Assembly: GCA_022316685.1 (NCBI GenBank)
Contig: JAKJHU010000652.1
Coordinates: 1 to 64,000, forward strand
DNA: 64,000 bases
Source: Progne subis subis
Lineage: Eukaryota > Chordata > Aves > Passeriformes > Hirundinidae
Reading direction: 5' to 3'
The notes under the pieces were generated by a model, which was not told where the DNA came from, did no database searches, and worked only from the letters and a program-made list of their open reading frames with translations. Shown here one piece after another: positions 1 to 11,551 of the stretch; positions within the stretch are counted from its first letter, which is position 1, and every line of letters begins with the position of its first letter. The translations under genes and the position numbers were made by a program.

Positions 1-475
1 ATTCAGAGCTGCTCTCCAGCCCTCAGCTCTCCTCACTGCTGAGTTCCCTCTCCCTTTTCCTCATCCTTCCAGCAGCATGAGCTCTGTGAATCCCCCTGAG
101 CCTCCCCACTCTTCCCAGCTCACCCACCCAGCTCAGTTAGACTAAAGCTGGAGCTTCTTTTCTCTCTGGCACACACCAGTGCAGTCCCCTGTGCGCAGAG
201 CCCCAGCCCCAGAGCACAGCACACAGCAGTGCAGTCTGGGCTGGAGCAGCTGCCCTGTGCCCCTGGCTTGGCTGTTTGTGGCACCTAAATGCTCCCTGTT
301 TCCAGCTCTGCCTGCAGGATGGCCCCAGGGCAGAGCCCAGCCGGGCTCCCACTGCATCCCCTGGAGCTGGGCAGACAGTGGTGCCAGAGCTGAGCTTCAT
401 GGGGAGCACCCAGAGCTGTGGCTTGCAGTCAGTGTTGGCAAGGGTTGTGTTCTCATGTCCTGCAGCTTGTGGGGA

Positions 476-735
476 AAGGGTCTGTGTGTGCCAGGGGCTC
501 TTGCATGTCTCTGTATCCATGGACAGAAGGGTCTGTGTGTGCCAGGGGCTCTTGCATGTCTCTGTATCCATGGACAGAAGGGTCTGTGTGTGCCAGGGGC
601 TCTTGCATGTCTCTGTATCCATGGACAGAAGGGTCTGTGTGTGCCAGGGGCTCTTGGATGTCTCTGTATCCATGGATAGAAGGGTTTGTCTGTGCAAGGG
701 TTTCCATAATGTCTTTGTCCTCATGGGTATGGAAT
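476..735. repeat. 51-bp minisatellite (copy A, about 5 units)
   Basis: The unit begins with TCTGTGTGTGCCAGGGGCTC and recurs at 481, 532 and 583, giving an exact 51-base period, then decays toward 735. Because 51 is a multiple of three, frames stay open on both strands and give repetitive open frames of 84-224 codons. These have no recognisable domain and are treated as artefacts. Copy B carries about six units of the same repeat. Confidence 0.92.
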
Positions 736-2770
736 GAACACTGAAAGTGTCAGTCATGTTGCTTGCACACTCCTTCCTTTCTGTACAAGACACATCAGTG
801 CACACCCCCACCTATAGATATATTAAAGGGATAAGAATGGATAGAGATTTCCCACAGAGCTCTAACTTTGATATAACTCACTCGTAAACTGTTGGCCAGG
901 GGATTTTTTTTTTCCCGCTCTGTTTGAATAGGTGTCCAAGAGCTGAAGGCAGCAGCATTCAGAAGCAGTTTCAGGATTTCCAGGCAGGAATGGAGCTGAC
1001 AACCATCCGTGTAACTCGCCATATTCATCAGGATGAGCTGCTGGTTCTTTAGGAATATGGCACAATGGAGACAAGCCTTGGGAAAACCCCAGCTCTCAGT
1101 GGAATTATGCTATGGGGTGCAGCAGAAACACTTTGTGTCTGCTCTGGGGGACCAAGGTCCAAGGAGCTGTGGTGACAGAAGGTCACCTGGGCTGGTGGCA
1201 GGTTAAGTCCGTTTCATGACATTCAGAGGGGCACAGGACAAAGCCCCAAGCCCCCAACCCTTAATGAAGTCTGTGTTGCTGCACATCCTCAAGGAAAAGC
1301 TGCTGTCACCAATCCATTGGGATTTTGAAATTTCATTTGCAATACTTTACATCCAAGTTGCAAACTGTACTATTTTTAAAGTCAAGACACTGTCATGCAC
1401 AATCCATCTTTCAGTTGCCTATTGCTTCAAACACAATTTAAAATATCTTCATATTGGAAAAAACCTACAAAATCTTTTAAAAAAAGACACTGACGTCAGT
1501 AAGATGGATCCATGCCATCAGAACATTTACAAAGTAGACAACTTAGTTCTCTTTTTCAAAAGATCAGTTACATCTTAATCCAAAGTTCTATAAGATTTGT
1601 CGCTACACATTTATATTTTGCTTTCCTCTTTCATATATATTTGGTTTTCTTTTTTCTTTTCTTTTAAGCAGACAACACGGCCTAAAAAAGGAATGTACAG
1701 CAAAATGAGATACATTTCTGATAATCAAGTTGTACGCTTCTCTTCTGTTTACTTTTGTTTGGATACCCTGAAGAAAAAAACGTAGCACAGACCAGCAGAT
1801 GTGTAAAGTGGGTGCTTTGGACATAACTGGAGTTCAGCACTGGTGACATCTTGTTCTAGTCAGAGTTGCAGAATTCTTTTGCATATCTTGAACCATGTGT
1901 TTGCAGGCACAGCACCTGCACTGCTGTTGCACCACTGCACGTGAATAATTCTGTTATTCCCTCCCAGAATTTGGGCTCTGCCCAAGGACAAGGTACTACA
2001 GTCCTTTACTGCTCATTCCTGTGAGGAACAGCTCCTTCCCGCTGGCTGAGCTGCTCAGGCCCTGCAGGGCTGAGGCTTTTCCCACTGCTGGGCACAGACT
2101 GATGGAGCAGCACTGCTGAACACGGGACACACAGAGGGAGCAGAAGCAGCTGCCTTTGTCCACCTGAAGCTCCAAGGCCCAAACTGTGAGCAGACAGGGC
2201 TGGAAGAGACTGGCAGGCTCCCTGTTTGCTGTGCTGCCCCACTTGTGCCCGGCCCAGCTCTGCGGGAGGCAGAGGGAGAACAAGGGCAGCTCCCTGCCAG
2301 CCCCAGCCCAGGGACCCCTGCAGCCCCGGGGCTTGGGGCACTGTCAGCACCGCTGCTCCAGCCACCGCTTCTGCTGGCCCTGACAGCAACAACCAAATGG
2401 TGGCTGATCCCCAGGGAGCAGCAGCAGTGGCTGGATCTGATCCCTCACTCTGGGGCATGGATGCACAAATGACCCCCACAGCAGCAGCAGCAGCAGCAGC
2501 ACATGGAGCTGACTTTCAGCACAGCCCCTGCCACTCTTCCCTCCTGTGTGCACTCCTTGGCGGGGACAGCTTCCCCCAGCTGATGTGTGGATGTGGGTGA
2601 TGGGAAAGTCTGAGGGGACCTGGTGCTGTCTTTCTTAATCACTGCAGGCAATCTTGGGTAGTGATGATTGGGTGCATTGCTGAGCTTCTCCTTTGGTTAT
2701 TCTTTGCACTTTGCATTACAATAAATCACAGAATTCCTGAACTTTGTGTCTGTGTCTTTGGTGCTGACCC
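736..2770. other. No gene seen; duplicated single-copy-like sequence
   Basis: This is mixed sequence shared with copy B (49,560-52,540). It holds AT-rich stretches at 1,300-1,800, a GC-rich part at 2,040-2,600 with a run of about seven CAG triplets at 2,480-2,503, and an AATAAA at about 2,720. Open frames here are short, overlap on both strands and have no domain signal. Confidence 0.6.
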
Positions 2771-3135
2771 TGCTCACCAGCAGAACAGACACTGCGGCCC
2801 CACAGAACCAAAGGTGCCGTGTGACACTGCGGGGCCTGGTGTGACCAAGGGTCACTTGTGTCACTCTGTCACCAAGGACACCTCTCTGCCATTTCAGGAT
2901 CTCTTAGAACCGAGGGCCCATTGTGGCACTGCAGGACCTCATGAAACCAAGTGGACCATAGTGACGCTTTGTGGTCTCATGGAACCAGGATGAAATTGTT
3001 ACATTGCAGGGCCCCAAGGAATCCTGCAGCATTTTTCCTCTTCATGGCCTCATGGAACCATGGAGACCATTGTGACACTGCAGGGACCTGTATAACCAAA
3101 GGTCCATTGTTTTCCTCTGGCTGGCACTGCAGAGT
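2771..3135 (-). repeat. Degenerate 42-bp-family repeat (copy A)
   Basis: Phrases such as GGAACCAAGGGGCCATTGTG and variants of TGACACTGCAGG recur irregularly about every 40 bases. They match the larger arrays at 17,330-18,447 and 20,950-23,350. On the strand convention that reads TGTCACAATGG...CCATGAGG as plus, this block is minus. The copy B equivalent is 52,550-52,885. Confidence 0.65.
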
Positions 3136-3617
3136 CCAGACTCTCCCTGCCCCTGTCCCAGCCCCAGAGAGCAGCAGAGTCAGGTCTGGCCCTGCAGCAG
3201 GGACTCGAGGCCATGGGGCTCAGGGACAGGGACTCTCTCTGCTTCCTGGAGATTTTCCCCCTGCAGGTGTTTCCCTGTGCCTGATCTCTCCCTGCCAGCA
3301 CTCACAGACCCCAAATCTCTGTGCACTCTCCCTGGCCCTACAGAACCCTGCCTGTTTGCAGGGCACTGGCTGGGGGCAGGTTCTGTTTGCAGCTTGGAGA
3401 AAGGACAGGTCAGACTCAGCCTGATGGGCCCTGGTGCCGAGGCAAGAAGATAATGCTTGAACTGTGCCAAAAGCTGTAGCTGTGCAGAAAGAAATAGTTA
3501 TGTTGTAACAAGGAATGGGAATGAAGCTCTTTTCAGAAATCAGCAAATTCATCAGAACAAGCTGTATTGGTTTGGCACGGCCTGGTTTTTGGCAGCAGGG
3601 GCACCACGGATATCATT
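3136..3617. other. No gene seen; duplicated sequence before the 39-bp array
   Basis: This moderately GC-rich sequence is shared with 52,886-53,383. It carries no domain-bearing frame and no recognised repeat. It leads directly into the 39-bp minisatellite. Confidence 0.5.
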
Positions 3618-4075
3618 GGGGATGCAGAGATCCACTCTCAGCCCATGGGGATCCATGGGGATGGAGAGATCCACTCTCAGCCCATGGGGATCCATGGGGA
3701 TGGAGAGATCCACTCTCAGCCCATGGGGATCCATGGGGATGCAGAGATCCACTGTCAGCCCATGGGGATCCATGGGGATGCAGAGATCCACTCTCAGCCC
3801 ATGGGGATCCATGGGGGATGCAGTGATCCACTGTCAGCCCATGGGGATCCATGGGGATGCAGAGATCCACTCTCAGCCCATGGGGTTCCATGTAGATGCA
3901 GAGATCCACTCTCAGCCCACGGGGATCCATGGGGATGCAGAGATCCACTCTCAGCCCATGGGGTCCCATGGGGATGCAGAGATCCACTCTCAGTCCCAGG
4001 GGATCCATGGGGATGCAGAGATCCACTCTCAGCCCATGGGGATCCATGGGGATGCAGAGATCCACCCACAGCCCC
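3618..4075. repeat. 39-bp minisatellite (copy A, about 12 units)
   Basis: A 39-base unit containing GCAGAGATCCACTCTCAGCC and ending ATGGGGATCCATGGG is repeated about twelve times with scattered substitutions and one 1-base insertion near 3,815. The period is 13 codons, so several frames remain open on both strands and yield repetitive proteins of up to about 220 codons that I do not accept as genes. Copy B (53,384-53,645) has only about six to seven units, so the locus varies in length between paralogues. Confidence 0.93.
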
Positions 4076-4640
4076 TGGGGAGGTGCCCATCCCAGTGCAG
4101 GTGGATGCGAACACCTGGATGAGGCTGTGATCCAGTGGGAGACCCGGTGGAGAGAGGGGGCCCTGCTTCCAGGCTGGAGCAGCCTGTCCTTGGAGGACTG
4201 CACCCCGTGGGAGGAGAGCCCCATGCTGCAGCAGTTTGGGAGGACTGTGTGCCCGTGGGAGGGACTCACGTTGCAGCAGGTGCGGTAGGGCTGCTGCTCG
4301 TGAGAGTGGACCCACGCTGGGGCAGTTCATGGAGAACTGTATCCAGTGGGAGGGACTCCATGGCCACATGGGGGAAGGACTCCTCTCCCAGAGCAGCAGA
4401 AGAAGGTCTCTGGATGAAATGAGAAAACTCCCATGCCCTGTTTCTCTGTGCTGTCGTGGGAAGGAGGGAGGAGCTGGGTGGAAAAAGGTGTTTTAAGGGT
4501 TTCTTTTACCCTCATTATTCTTCTCTTATTCTGTTAGTAATAAAATTCACTTTGGAACTTGAGCCTTTTTTGCATTTGAAATATTTCTCCTGGTCCTTAT
4601 CTCACTCATGAAGTGTTCTTTAATATTTTTTTCCTTCTCT
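4076..4640. other. No gene seen; imperfect GTGGGAGGGACTC-type repeats
   Basis: The sequence downstream of the minisatellite contains several spaced copies of a GTGGGAG/GTGGGAGGGACTC phrase (for example near 4,135, 4,207, 4,255 and 4,349). It is shared with copy B at 53,690-54,200. It looks like an older, more degenerate tandem repeat. Confidence 0.45.
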
Positions 4641-4649
4641 GCCCAGCTG

Positions 4650-5140
4650 TGGCAGGGGAGGATGAGTGAAGGACTCTTGTGGGTGCCTGGCAGTGGGCCA
4701 GTGTCCAACCATGACACAAGGTAACTGCAAACAGCTGACCCCTGGCTATTTGAGCAGACAATCTTATAGAGCATGTGCAGGAAGCAGGGGTAATAAGTTC
4801 AAGTGCCAGGAAGTTTTCTGAGTCTTCATCAAAACAACCACCAGGAGGGTGACGAGCACGCCTGCAGAGACTATGCATGTACTACAAGGGTTTGCATAAT
4901 CATGTGATTAGAAAATACGTTACAACATGAATGGTAGGAAAGTATAATGAGAATTAAAAAAAACCCCAAAACAAACGTATAAAAGCTAGTACTGTGTGAG
5001 GAACAGACAAGTGAGTTTGTGGTGGAGCTATCCCCCTCACTCCTAGCATTGAATAAACAAATATCTGCTCTAAAAGCCTTATAGTATGGGTTACTGATTT
5101 CTTGCCTCGTTTTCCTGGGTTTTTCTGCCCACCTCATTGC
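4650..5140 (+). mobile_element. LTR-like element (copy A), boundaries uncertain
   Basis: A TATA box (TATAAAAG, 4,978-4,985) is followed about 70 bases later by AATAAA (5,052-5,057) in a context lacking any open frame. This is the spacing expected of U3/R in an LTR. The corresponding copy B piece (about 54,225-54,710) has lost the exact TATA box. I cannot fix the ends: a TGTGGCAG near 4,650 and CTGCCCA near 5,130 are possible imperfect termini. It could also be a non-LTR promoter. Confidence 0.35.
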
Positions 5141-7930
5141 CTGGAAAGTTGGAATGCACCAGCAGGAATTCCCAGTTGCTGGGAGAGGCTGTTTAGTCCC
5201 TGGCTATGAAAGCTTCCTCCAGCTGATGTGTGGAACCAAGGAGATCATTCTGATGTTACAGGGACTCTTATAACCAAGGGTCCATTGTTTTCCTCTCCCT
5301 GCCCCAGCCCTGCAGAGCAGCCCAGAGCTGTCTGGCCCTGCAGCAGGAACTGGAGGCACTGGAGGTCAGGAACAGCCACTCTGTGTCTGGAATGCTCAGG
5401 ACATGCTCAGCTCAGGCAGCTCGTGCAGCCCCAGGGCCAGCCCCGCTGCCCAGCACAGCAGCACAGAGTTGGCCCCGGGGCTCCTCAGGCAGCTCCTGCT
5501 GCCCCAGGGACAGGGCAGCCTCTGGCCAGGGCTCCTCTGCACAGCCACGGGCTCCTGCTCTGCTCCTGGCACATGCCAGCTGCCCACAGAGCCTTTGCCA
5601 GGGGAACACGTCTGTGCTGGCCTGAGCAGCCATTGCTGCAGCCCCTGCCCTGCTGCCCACAGCCCCGAGCTGGGGCTGCTGCTGCAGAGCACGGGGGCTG
5701 TGCTGCCCGGGGCCCTGGGCTGCCTCTGCTGGGCTCTGCTGCTCAGGCTGGGAGACAGAGGCAGCTGATGCTGCTCCCTGCACTGACCCCCTCGCACACA
5801 GGCTCTGCTGGGGCCATGGAGGCTGCTCAGAGGTGCCTGCCTTGTTCCAGGGCTGCCCCATGGCCTTGGGGCTGCCCTGCATCCTCCTGGGGAAGTTCCC
5901 TGAGGGTCAGAGCAGCCCGTGCCCAGACTCCTTTCCCTGTGCCTGCTGTGTCCCCTGGGGCTGCAGAGCTCTCCTGGCTCACAGCACACATTCAGTCCTT
6001 GATCTCGGGGTGAGCCCACCCTGGCCAGGCCTGTGCCCAGGGAGCTCCACTCCCTGCTGATCCCTGGCACACACTGTCCCTGCAGGTGCCCTGTGTTCTC
6101 CTGGCAGCTCCCAAGGCCCTCCAGACAAACCTTCCCCTGCCATCAGCCCTGGCACCAGCTGCAGAGCCCCAGCCAGGTTCAGCACAGACCATTCCCCATC
6201 TGATGGGCCCTGGCCACCAACAAGCAGAACCTGAGCCAGCCCTGAGTGCCCTGAAGGCCACACTGGGACCCTGATCTCATCCCACTGAGCCCTGGGAGAA
6301 CAAGGAACACAAGGAGCCTCTTCAGAGTCTGTTCCTTGGGCCTATTCCTGAGAGGGACTCTGCAGGCAGAGCAAAGCCTTCCTGCCCTGCCCTCAGGAGA
6401 TCCCTTTGCTGCTGCAGCTGCTGTGCTGGAGCCCAGCTGTGTCCCAGCAGTGCCCATGGCCTGTCCCTGCCTGTGGGCACAGCACGGACACGCAGCAGCA
6501 CAGTGACCAAGCTGCCAGAGCACTCGGGCCTGACAGCCACAGCAGGGCTGGGAAGGAGAGGCTGGAGTTGGGAAGAGCAGATGTGGGAAGAGCCAGGGCC
6601 ATTGTCCCTGGCTGTGCTGCTGTGCTGGGAGTCTCTTCCCTCCACCTCTGCTCACAGGCACTGCCCCTGCAGAGACAGAGAAGGGCTGAGGAAACATCTT
6701 GGACACACAGGGCAGGGCAGGACACTTTATTATATTTGCCCAGAATCATTGGTCTGAGGGAGAGACACTCATCTCTACTTAATAACTGATTTTGTTTTAA
6801 TACAATTGCTTCAAATTTGCTTCCTAGAGCACTATATTAAAATAGGTGTTATAGCTCCTGTACTCTGGAGTAAATAATTCTGATTAAGACCTTTTTGTCT
6901 AATCAGGACCGTAATCACTCATACCTATATGTGCACAAATACTTCTGGTTTGCCATCCTTAATGCTGTGGGACAAAGATGTACAAAGTTTCTATACCAGC
7001 TGTCTAATTCTTTACACGTAGATCCTTGACAACGTCTGGGGCTGGGATTGGATCCAGCCACTCCTAGCATCCTCTCACAGGATTTTGTAAAGCCTGGGGG
7101 TCCTGGTTTGGGGAGCTTGGGGGTATGATTGGGGTGTTGAGGGTCCTTTCTGTACCTCATGACCCAACAGGAGCTTCTTTAATAAACTGTGCCTGAAGCT
7201 CCCACTATGCCCATGACAGGAACCCCTGTGAGTGTCTGTGACATCCTGGCTCTTTGGCAGCCTGGACACTCCTGGGATGTCACCATGGAGCCCTGTGAGT
7301 TGCTGTCACCTCACTATTCTTTAGGAGCACAGGGATGTCACCACTGGACTCCTGCCACTGCCTGGGACAAATTGGCTCCTTGGCAGTGTACAGACACCTC
7401 TGTTGTCACTGTGCAGCCCTGTGACTGTCTGTCACCTCATGACCCTAGGAAGATTAAGGACCCCTGGGATGTCTCCATGGAGCCCCTGTGTCTGCACATG
7501 AGCTCACGGCTCTTTATAAGCTGGAATCCCCTGGAATCTCTTCAATCTGCTCTGCTGTGGATGCATCCTCTGCAACTTGGAGGTTCCCTGATGAATTTTA
7601 GCTCTCTAGAGGCTTGTTCAGTCTTCAGTTCTTCAGTTCAGGAATTCAGTGCCAAAGGCTCATTAGTATTTCAAAACACCCAAAACAAGACAAGCCCCTG
7701 GGAATAATTTAATTTCAAGTCTTCAATTCTTCTCTGGTTAATTGTATACATTTCAGAAGTGTATTCAAAGAAAATATATTATATATTTTAAAAAAGCGGG
7801 GAGATTTTTGTCCTATTAATTTTCTTTTCTTGTTTATAGATTGATATCAGCAATCTCCAGTTGATATCCATCCTGAGCACCACCTCATGCACTCTGAATA
7901 AATATGAAAATCAAGACCCTTCATGACTGA
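5141..7930. other. No gene seen; GC-rich block then AT-rich tail
   Basis: Sequence from 5,290 to 6,720 is rich in CTG/CAG and leucine/alanine-coding words, so it opens frames of 75-260 codons on both strands. None has a domain, a plausible start context or agreement between the duplicate copies. Part of it (6,430-6,640) resembles 12,000-12,130 beside the OR pseudogene. From 6,725 the sequence becomes AT-rich and matches copy B from about 57,940 onward. No supported gene is present. Confidence 0.5.
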
Positions 7931-8950
7931 CAATCAATCACATTTTGCCCCTACCCCCACCCCACCATTTTCCTCATCCAGCCCCTGGGACTCAGAGCAG
8001 CCTTGTGCCAATCTGAGCTTCCTCCACTCCAGGCTGCAGCTGCAGCTTTCAGCTCCTTGGCACCAACTCCCACCTGCTTTCCTTGCAGAACGAGCTGCCT
8101 GAGACACAGAGGGATGTTCATTTATTGTCAGACAACAAAACCAAGGGAAGGCACAGCCCCATGAAAAACAGAAGTCCAGCCAGTGACACAAAGAGAGGGA
8201 AGATCAGGACTCCTTCTCCTGTCATCGTACAATTCCTGGTCTCTCCTGGTGGGAAAAACTTCGGCATTTCTTAAAAGTGCTCAAATGACCCAGCTAATGA
8301 AGATGTGTTCGTGCACCTCGCAAGCTGCAGGTCCTGTACAGCCCTGCAGGGCTCCTGTCCCATCTGCTGTGCTCCAGTGTAAAACAGGGAGCAGCACTGT
8401 CCCAGGATCATTAGAGAGCTGAATTGAAAGGACCAGCAAGTCAGCAGCCCAAGCTGTCAGAAATGGGGTCAGACCAAGTGGTTCAAGGCTTGATTTGGTC
8501 TGGATTGGAAAATCCCAAGGGACAGGGAGGGGGCAGCATCTCAGCACCCGGCTGAGCCCATGGGAACAAAGGTTTCCTCCTGTCCTGGCTGAAGCTCCCC
8601 TCTTTCACCCTATATCATTGTCTTTTTTCTCCCACCAGGCCCCCAGTGAAGAGCCTGGCTCTGTGCTCTCCATCACCTCCTCGGTGGCACTGCCAGGCTG
8701 GCATGAGGAGCCCCTCAGCCTTCCCTGCTCTGGGCTGGACAAGCCCAGCTCCCTCAGCCTCTGCTCACAGCCAAAGGGCTCCAGCCCCACCTTGGGGCCC
8801 TTCCCTAACCCTGCTGCAGCTGCCAGACATCTTTCCTGCCCTGGGGAACCCAACCCAGGTCACAGTGACCTGGATAATGCAGGTGCTTGATGTCCTGGTC
8901 ACACAGCCCAGCCCCTTGTCCCTGTGTCAGGCTCTGGGGTCAATCCTGTG
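7590..8950. repeat. Dispersed duplicate of 24,540-25,680
   Basis: This stretch is recognisably repeated in direct orientation at 24,540-25,680. Shared features are the AT-rich tail ending in the CTTCATGACTGACAATCAAT area (7,917-7,942), the block beginning at 8,585 and the segment ending near 8,945. The two diverge in the middle. The part at about 8,690-8,790 reads on the minus strand like the 3' region of a CR1 element. No coding function is supported. Confidence 0.65.
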
Positions 8951-9084
8951 GAACATCCTTTGGTGGAGGCTGTGGCTCCAGGTGCACTGGGGGGATTCTG
9001 GGGGACAGGGGACCCTGCTGGACATGAACAGCCTTGGACTTCATGGGGGAAACTGTGAGCGGGGGCTGGCGTGGAATGATCAAC

Positions 9085-9280
9085 AGAGTGACATCACACA
9101 GCCCCCCTGTGATGTCACAGAGCCACCCAGTAATGTCACAGCCAGCTCTATGATGTCATACCTCTGCTCTGTGATGTCACAGATGGCTCTGTGATGTCAC
9201 AGAAATGGCCTATGATGTCATAGCTGCTTGATGACCTCCCCTAACCCACTCTGCTATGTCATAGCCCACTCTGTGACCTC
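9085..9280. promoter_or_regulatory. Cluster of CRE-like TGATGTCA motifs
   Basis: Six exact TGATGTCA motifs (one of them as its reverse complement, TGACATCA, at 9,089) and several one-off variants lie within about 190 bases at irregular spacing of 18-40 bases. TGATGTCA differs by one CpG-to-TpG change from the palindromic CREB/ATF site TGACGTCA. The cluster may be a decayed short tandem repeat rather than a regulatory element. It lies immediately before a solo LTR and has no adjacent gene. Confidence 0.4.
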
Positions 9281-9281
9281 A

Positions 9282-9739
9282 TGTTACCAGATGATAAATG
9301 GTCTACACCTGGTGAGCTACCACAATGCTCATTCTCCAAAACCACTGGCCCATGGAAACCACACAATGTCCATTGTGTAAGAAGGGGACCTGGAAATTCA
9401 CCAGCCTCAGTGTCCTGCCAGCTCAGCCAGGCTGACTGGAACATTGGGGTCTGTGAGCACCAGAGACCACCGGAGAGACCCCCAGGAAAGAAGTGTGCAT
9501 GGAAATGGGGAAGGGAAATATGTAAATGATTCCATGGAAATGATACTTGTATGTTTATTCCAGAACCATCAATGAATATGAATGCAAAATACAGAATGTA
9601 AACAGAAACTTTCCTGTACTCAGCATGCACGGCTTTGGGAGGAGCTGTTCCCCCGTGCATCCAGCCAAATAAAGAATGCTGCTTCTAAATGCTACATTGG
9701 TGTTAAGGAGTTTTTTATTTTACCAAATTGTTGGTAACA
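9282..9739 (+). mobile_element. Solo LTR with 8-bp terminal inverted repeats
   Basis: The element starts TGTTACCA and ends TGGTAACA, a perfect 8-base inverted repeat with canonical TG...CA ends. AATAAA sits at 9,668-9,673, 66 bases before the 3' end, which fits R/U5 of a plus-strand LTR. No retroviral coding sequence adjoins it on either side, so it is a solo LTR. The flanking bases (CTCA before, CTCC after) are not an exact target-site duplication. It sits where the duplication-derived sequence ends and CR1 begins. Confidence 0.72.
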
Positions 9740-9744
9740 CTCCC

Positions 9745-11551
9745 ACTGCCAAGGAAAGCTCTGTCTGATGCTGTCCACAAACAGAGAAGGGCTGGTGGGA
9801 GATGTGATGGACTGAGGCTGCCTGGGGTGCAGTGACCATGAAATAATCAACTTTCCAAAAATCTGGGAAAGAAGGAAAGGCATCAACAAAACATCTACAC
9901 TGAAATTATGGAGGGCCTGAAATTATATTGGCCTCTCTAGGATGCAGATTTGGGGAGTACCGAATCAGGTACTGATTTTTTTTAAGGGAAACAGCCCTTA
10001 AAACCCTTAAAACAGCCCTTAAAACAGCCCTTAAAAAGGAGAGTCCAGGAAGGATGGACACACTTCAAGAAAGGAATCTTAAGGGGAGAGGAGCATCCTG
10101 TCCTGGTGTGCCAAAAGATGAGCCAGTGAGGAAAATGATGGGCCTGGCAGTCCATGGTACTTTTGTGGGAAGTCAAGGGGAAAAAAAAAAGCTGCAACAC
10201 CTCAGATAGAAAGTCAGGCAAATCAGGAAATGTTTAAGGATGTTGTTAGGTCATGTGGAAAGAAAATTAGAGAGGTGAAAGATCAGTTAAAATTTAACCT
10301 GGCCAGTTTTCTGAAAAATTAAAATGTTTCCACAAAGAAATTTATAGCAAAATGTGGGATAAGGAAAACATTTAGTCTTTAATGGATGCTGTGAGGAATA
10401 TAGTAACTAGAGATAAGGAAAAGGCTGAGCTGCTTAACACCTTGTTTGCCTCATTTTTCAACCATCAGACAGGTTGTCCTCAGGGCAGGTGTTCTCCTGA
10501 GCTGGTAGATGGGCACAGGGAGCAGAACAGCCATCCTGGAATCCAGGAGGAAGCAGCTGGTGACCTGCTGAGCCCTCAGATGCTCACAGGTGTCTGTGGG
10601 ACCAGATGGGATCCATCCTAGGGGGATGAGGCAGCTGGTGCATGAGCTCACCAAGCTGCTCTCCATCATTTCTCATCAGTCCTGGCTCTGCAGGAGGTCC
10701 CAGAGGACTGGAGGTGCCAATGTGAGCCCATCCCCAAGAAGGGCTGGAAGGAGGATCTGGGGAACTCCAGGCCTGTCAGCCTGACCTCGGTGCCCAGCAA
10801 GGTTCTGGAACAGATCACCTTGAGAGCCATCACAGGGCACCCACAGGATGGCCGAGGGATCAGACCCAGCCAGAGTGGATTTCAATGTCTGCATTGATGG
10901 TCTGGATGAGGGGATTGAGTCCACCATCAGCAAATTTGCAGATGACACCAAGCTGGGTGTGAGTGTGGATGTGCTGGAGGGTAGGAGGGCTCTGCACAGG
11001 GACCTGGACAGGCTGGATCCAGGGACCAAATCCAACAGTGGGAGGTTTAACAAGACCAAGGGCTGGGTCTGCACTTTGGCCACAACAACCCCTGCAGTGC
11101 TACAGGCTGGGGACAGAGTGTCTGGAGAGCATCCAGGCAGAAAGGGACCTGGGGCACTGATGGACAGCAGGCTGGACATGAGCCAGCAGTGTGCCCAGGT
11201 GGCCAAGAAGGCCAATGGCACCTGGCCTGGATCAGGAATGGTGTGGCCAGCAGGAGCAGGGCAGTCATTCTTTCCCTGTGCTCAGCACTGGTGAGGCAGC
11301 ACATCGAGTGCTGTGTCCAGTTCTGGTCCCCCAATTTAGGAAGGACATGGAGGGGCTGGAGCGTGTCCAGAGAAGGGCAACAAGGCTGGTGAAGGCCTGG
11401 AACACAAGTCCTGTGAGGAGAGGCTGAGGGAGCTGGGATTATTTATCCTGAAGAAGAGGAGGCTCAGGAGAGACAAGGTGGTATTAGGGCACAGGTTGGA
11501 CATGATGATCTCCAAGGTGTTTTTACACCTGGCCAATTCTGTGATTCTCTG
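9745..11551 (+). mobile_element. CR1 LINE, 5'-truncated, ORF2 remnants
   Basis: This is a non-LTR retrotransposon of the avian CR1 family. The plus-strand translation shows scattered ORF2 pieces: an endonuclease/RT linker near 9,760-9,840, the pre-RT segment near 10,380-10,620 and an RT-flank piece near 10,880-10,970 ([10 protein letters not shown]) with stops and frame changes between. The 3' end is the typical CR1 short repeat (ATTCTGTGATTCTCTG, 11,536-11,551) with no poly(A). A TTAAAACAGCCC-type short tandem repeat lies at 9,990-10,040. It cannot be functional. It is homologous to 31,462-33,258. Confidence 0.85.

Larger units (their letters stand above)
1..7935 (+). repeat. Segmental duplication, copy A
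   Basis: This stretch is repeated in the same order and orientation at 48,763-59,476. Shared landmarks are the opening AG/CT-rich block, the 51-bp minisatellite, a CAG run, the 39-bp minisatellite, a TATA/AATAAA-bearing LTR-like piece, a long GC-rich block (5,290-6,720) and an AT-rich tail near 7,700-7,935. The left end is cut by the window, so the true start is not seen. Relative to copy B it lacks about 1,178 bases at 2,554 and about 1.63 kb near 6,725, and it has more 39-bp units. No intact gene is supported inside it. Confidence 0.9.

Noticed and set aside
3613..4369. Repetitive proteins of 187-221 codons over the 39-bp minisatellite
   Set aside because: Same reason: the 13-codon period keeps several frames open on both strands.
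5228..6070. Long frames in the GC-rich block of copies A and B (up to 277 codons)
   Set aside because: Frames shift between the two copies and overlap on both strands. Leucine/alanine-rich composition reflects CTG/CAG words.
9990..10040. TTAAAACAGCCC repeats as a telomere-like sequence
   Set aside because: The unit is not TTAGGG and lies inside a CR1 element; it is a small local tandem duplication.
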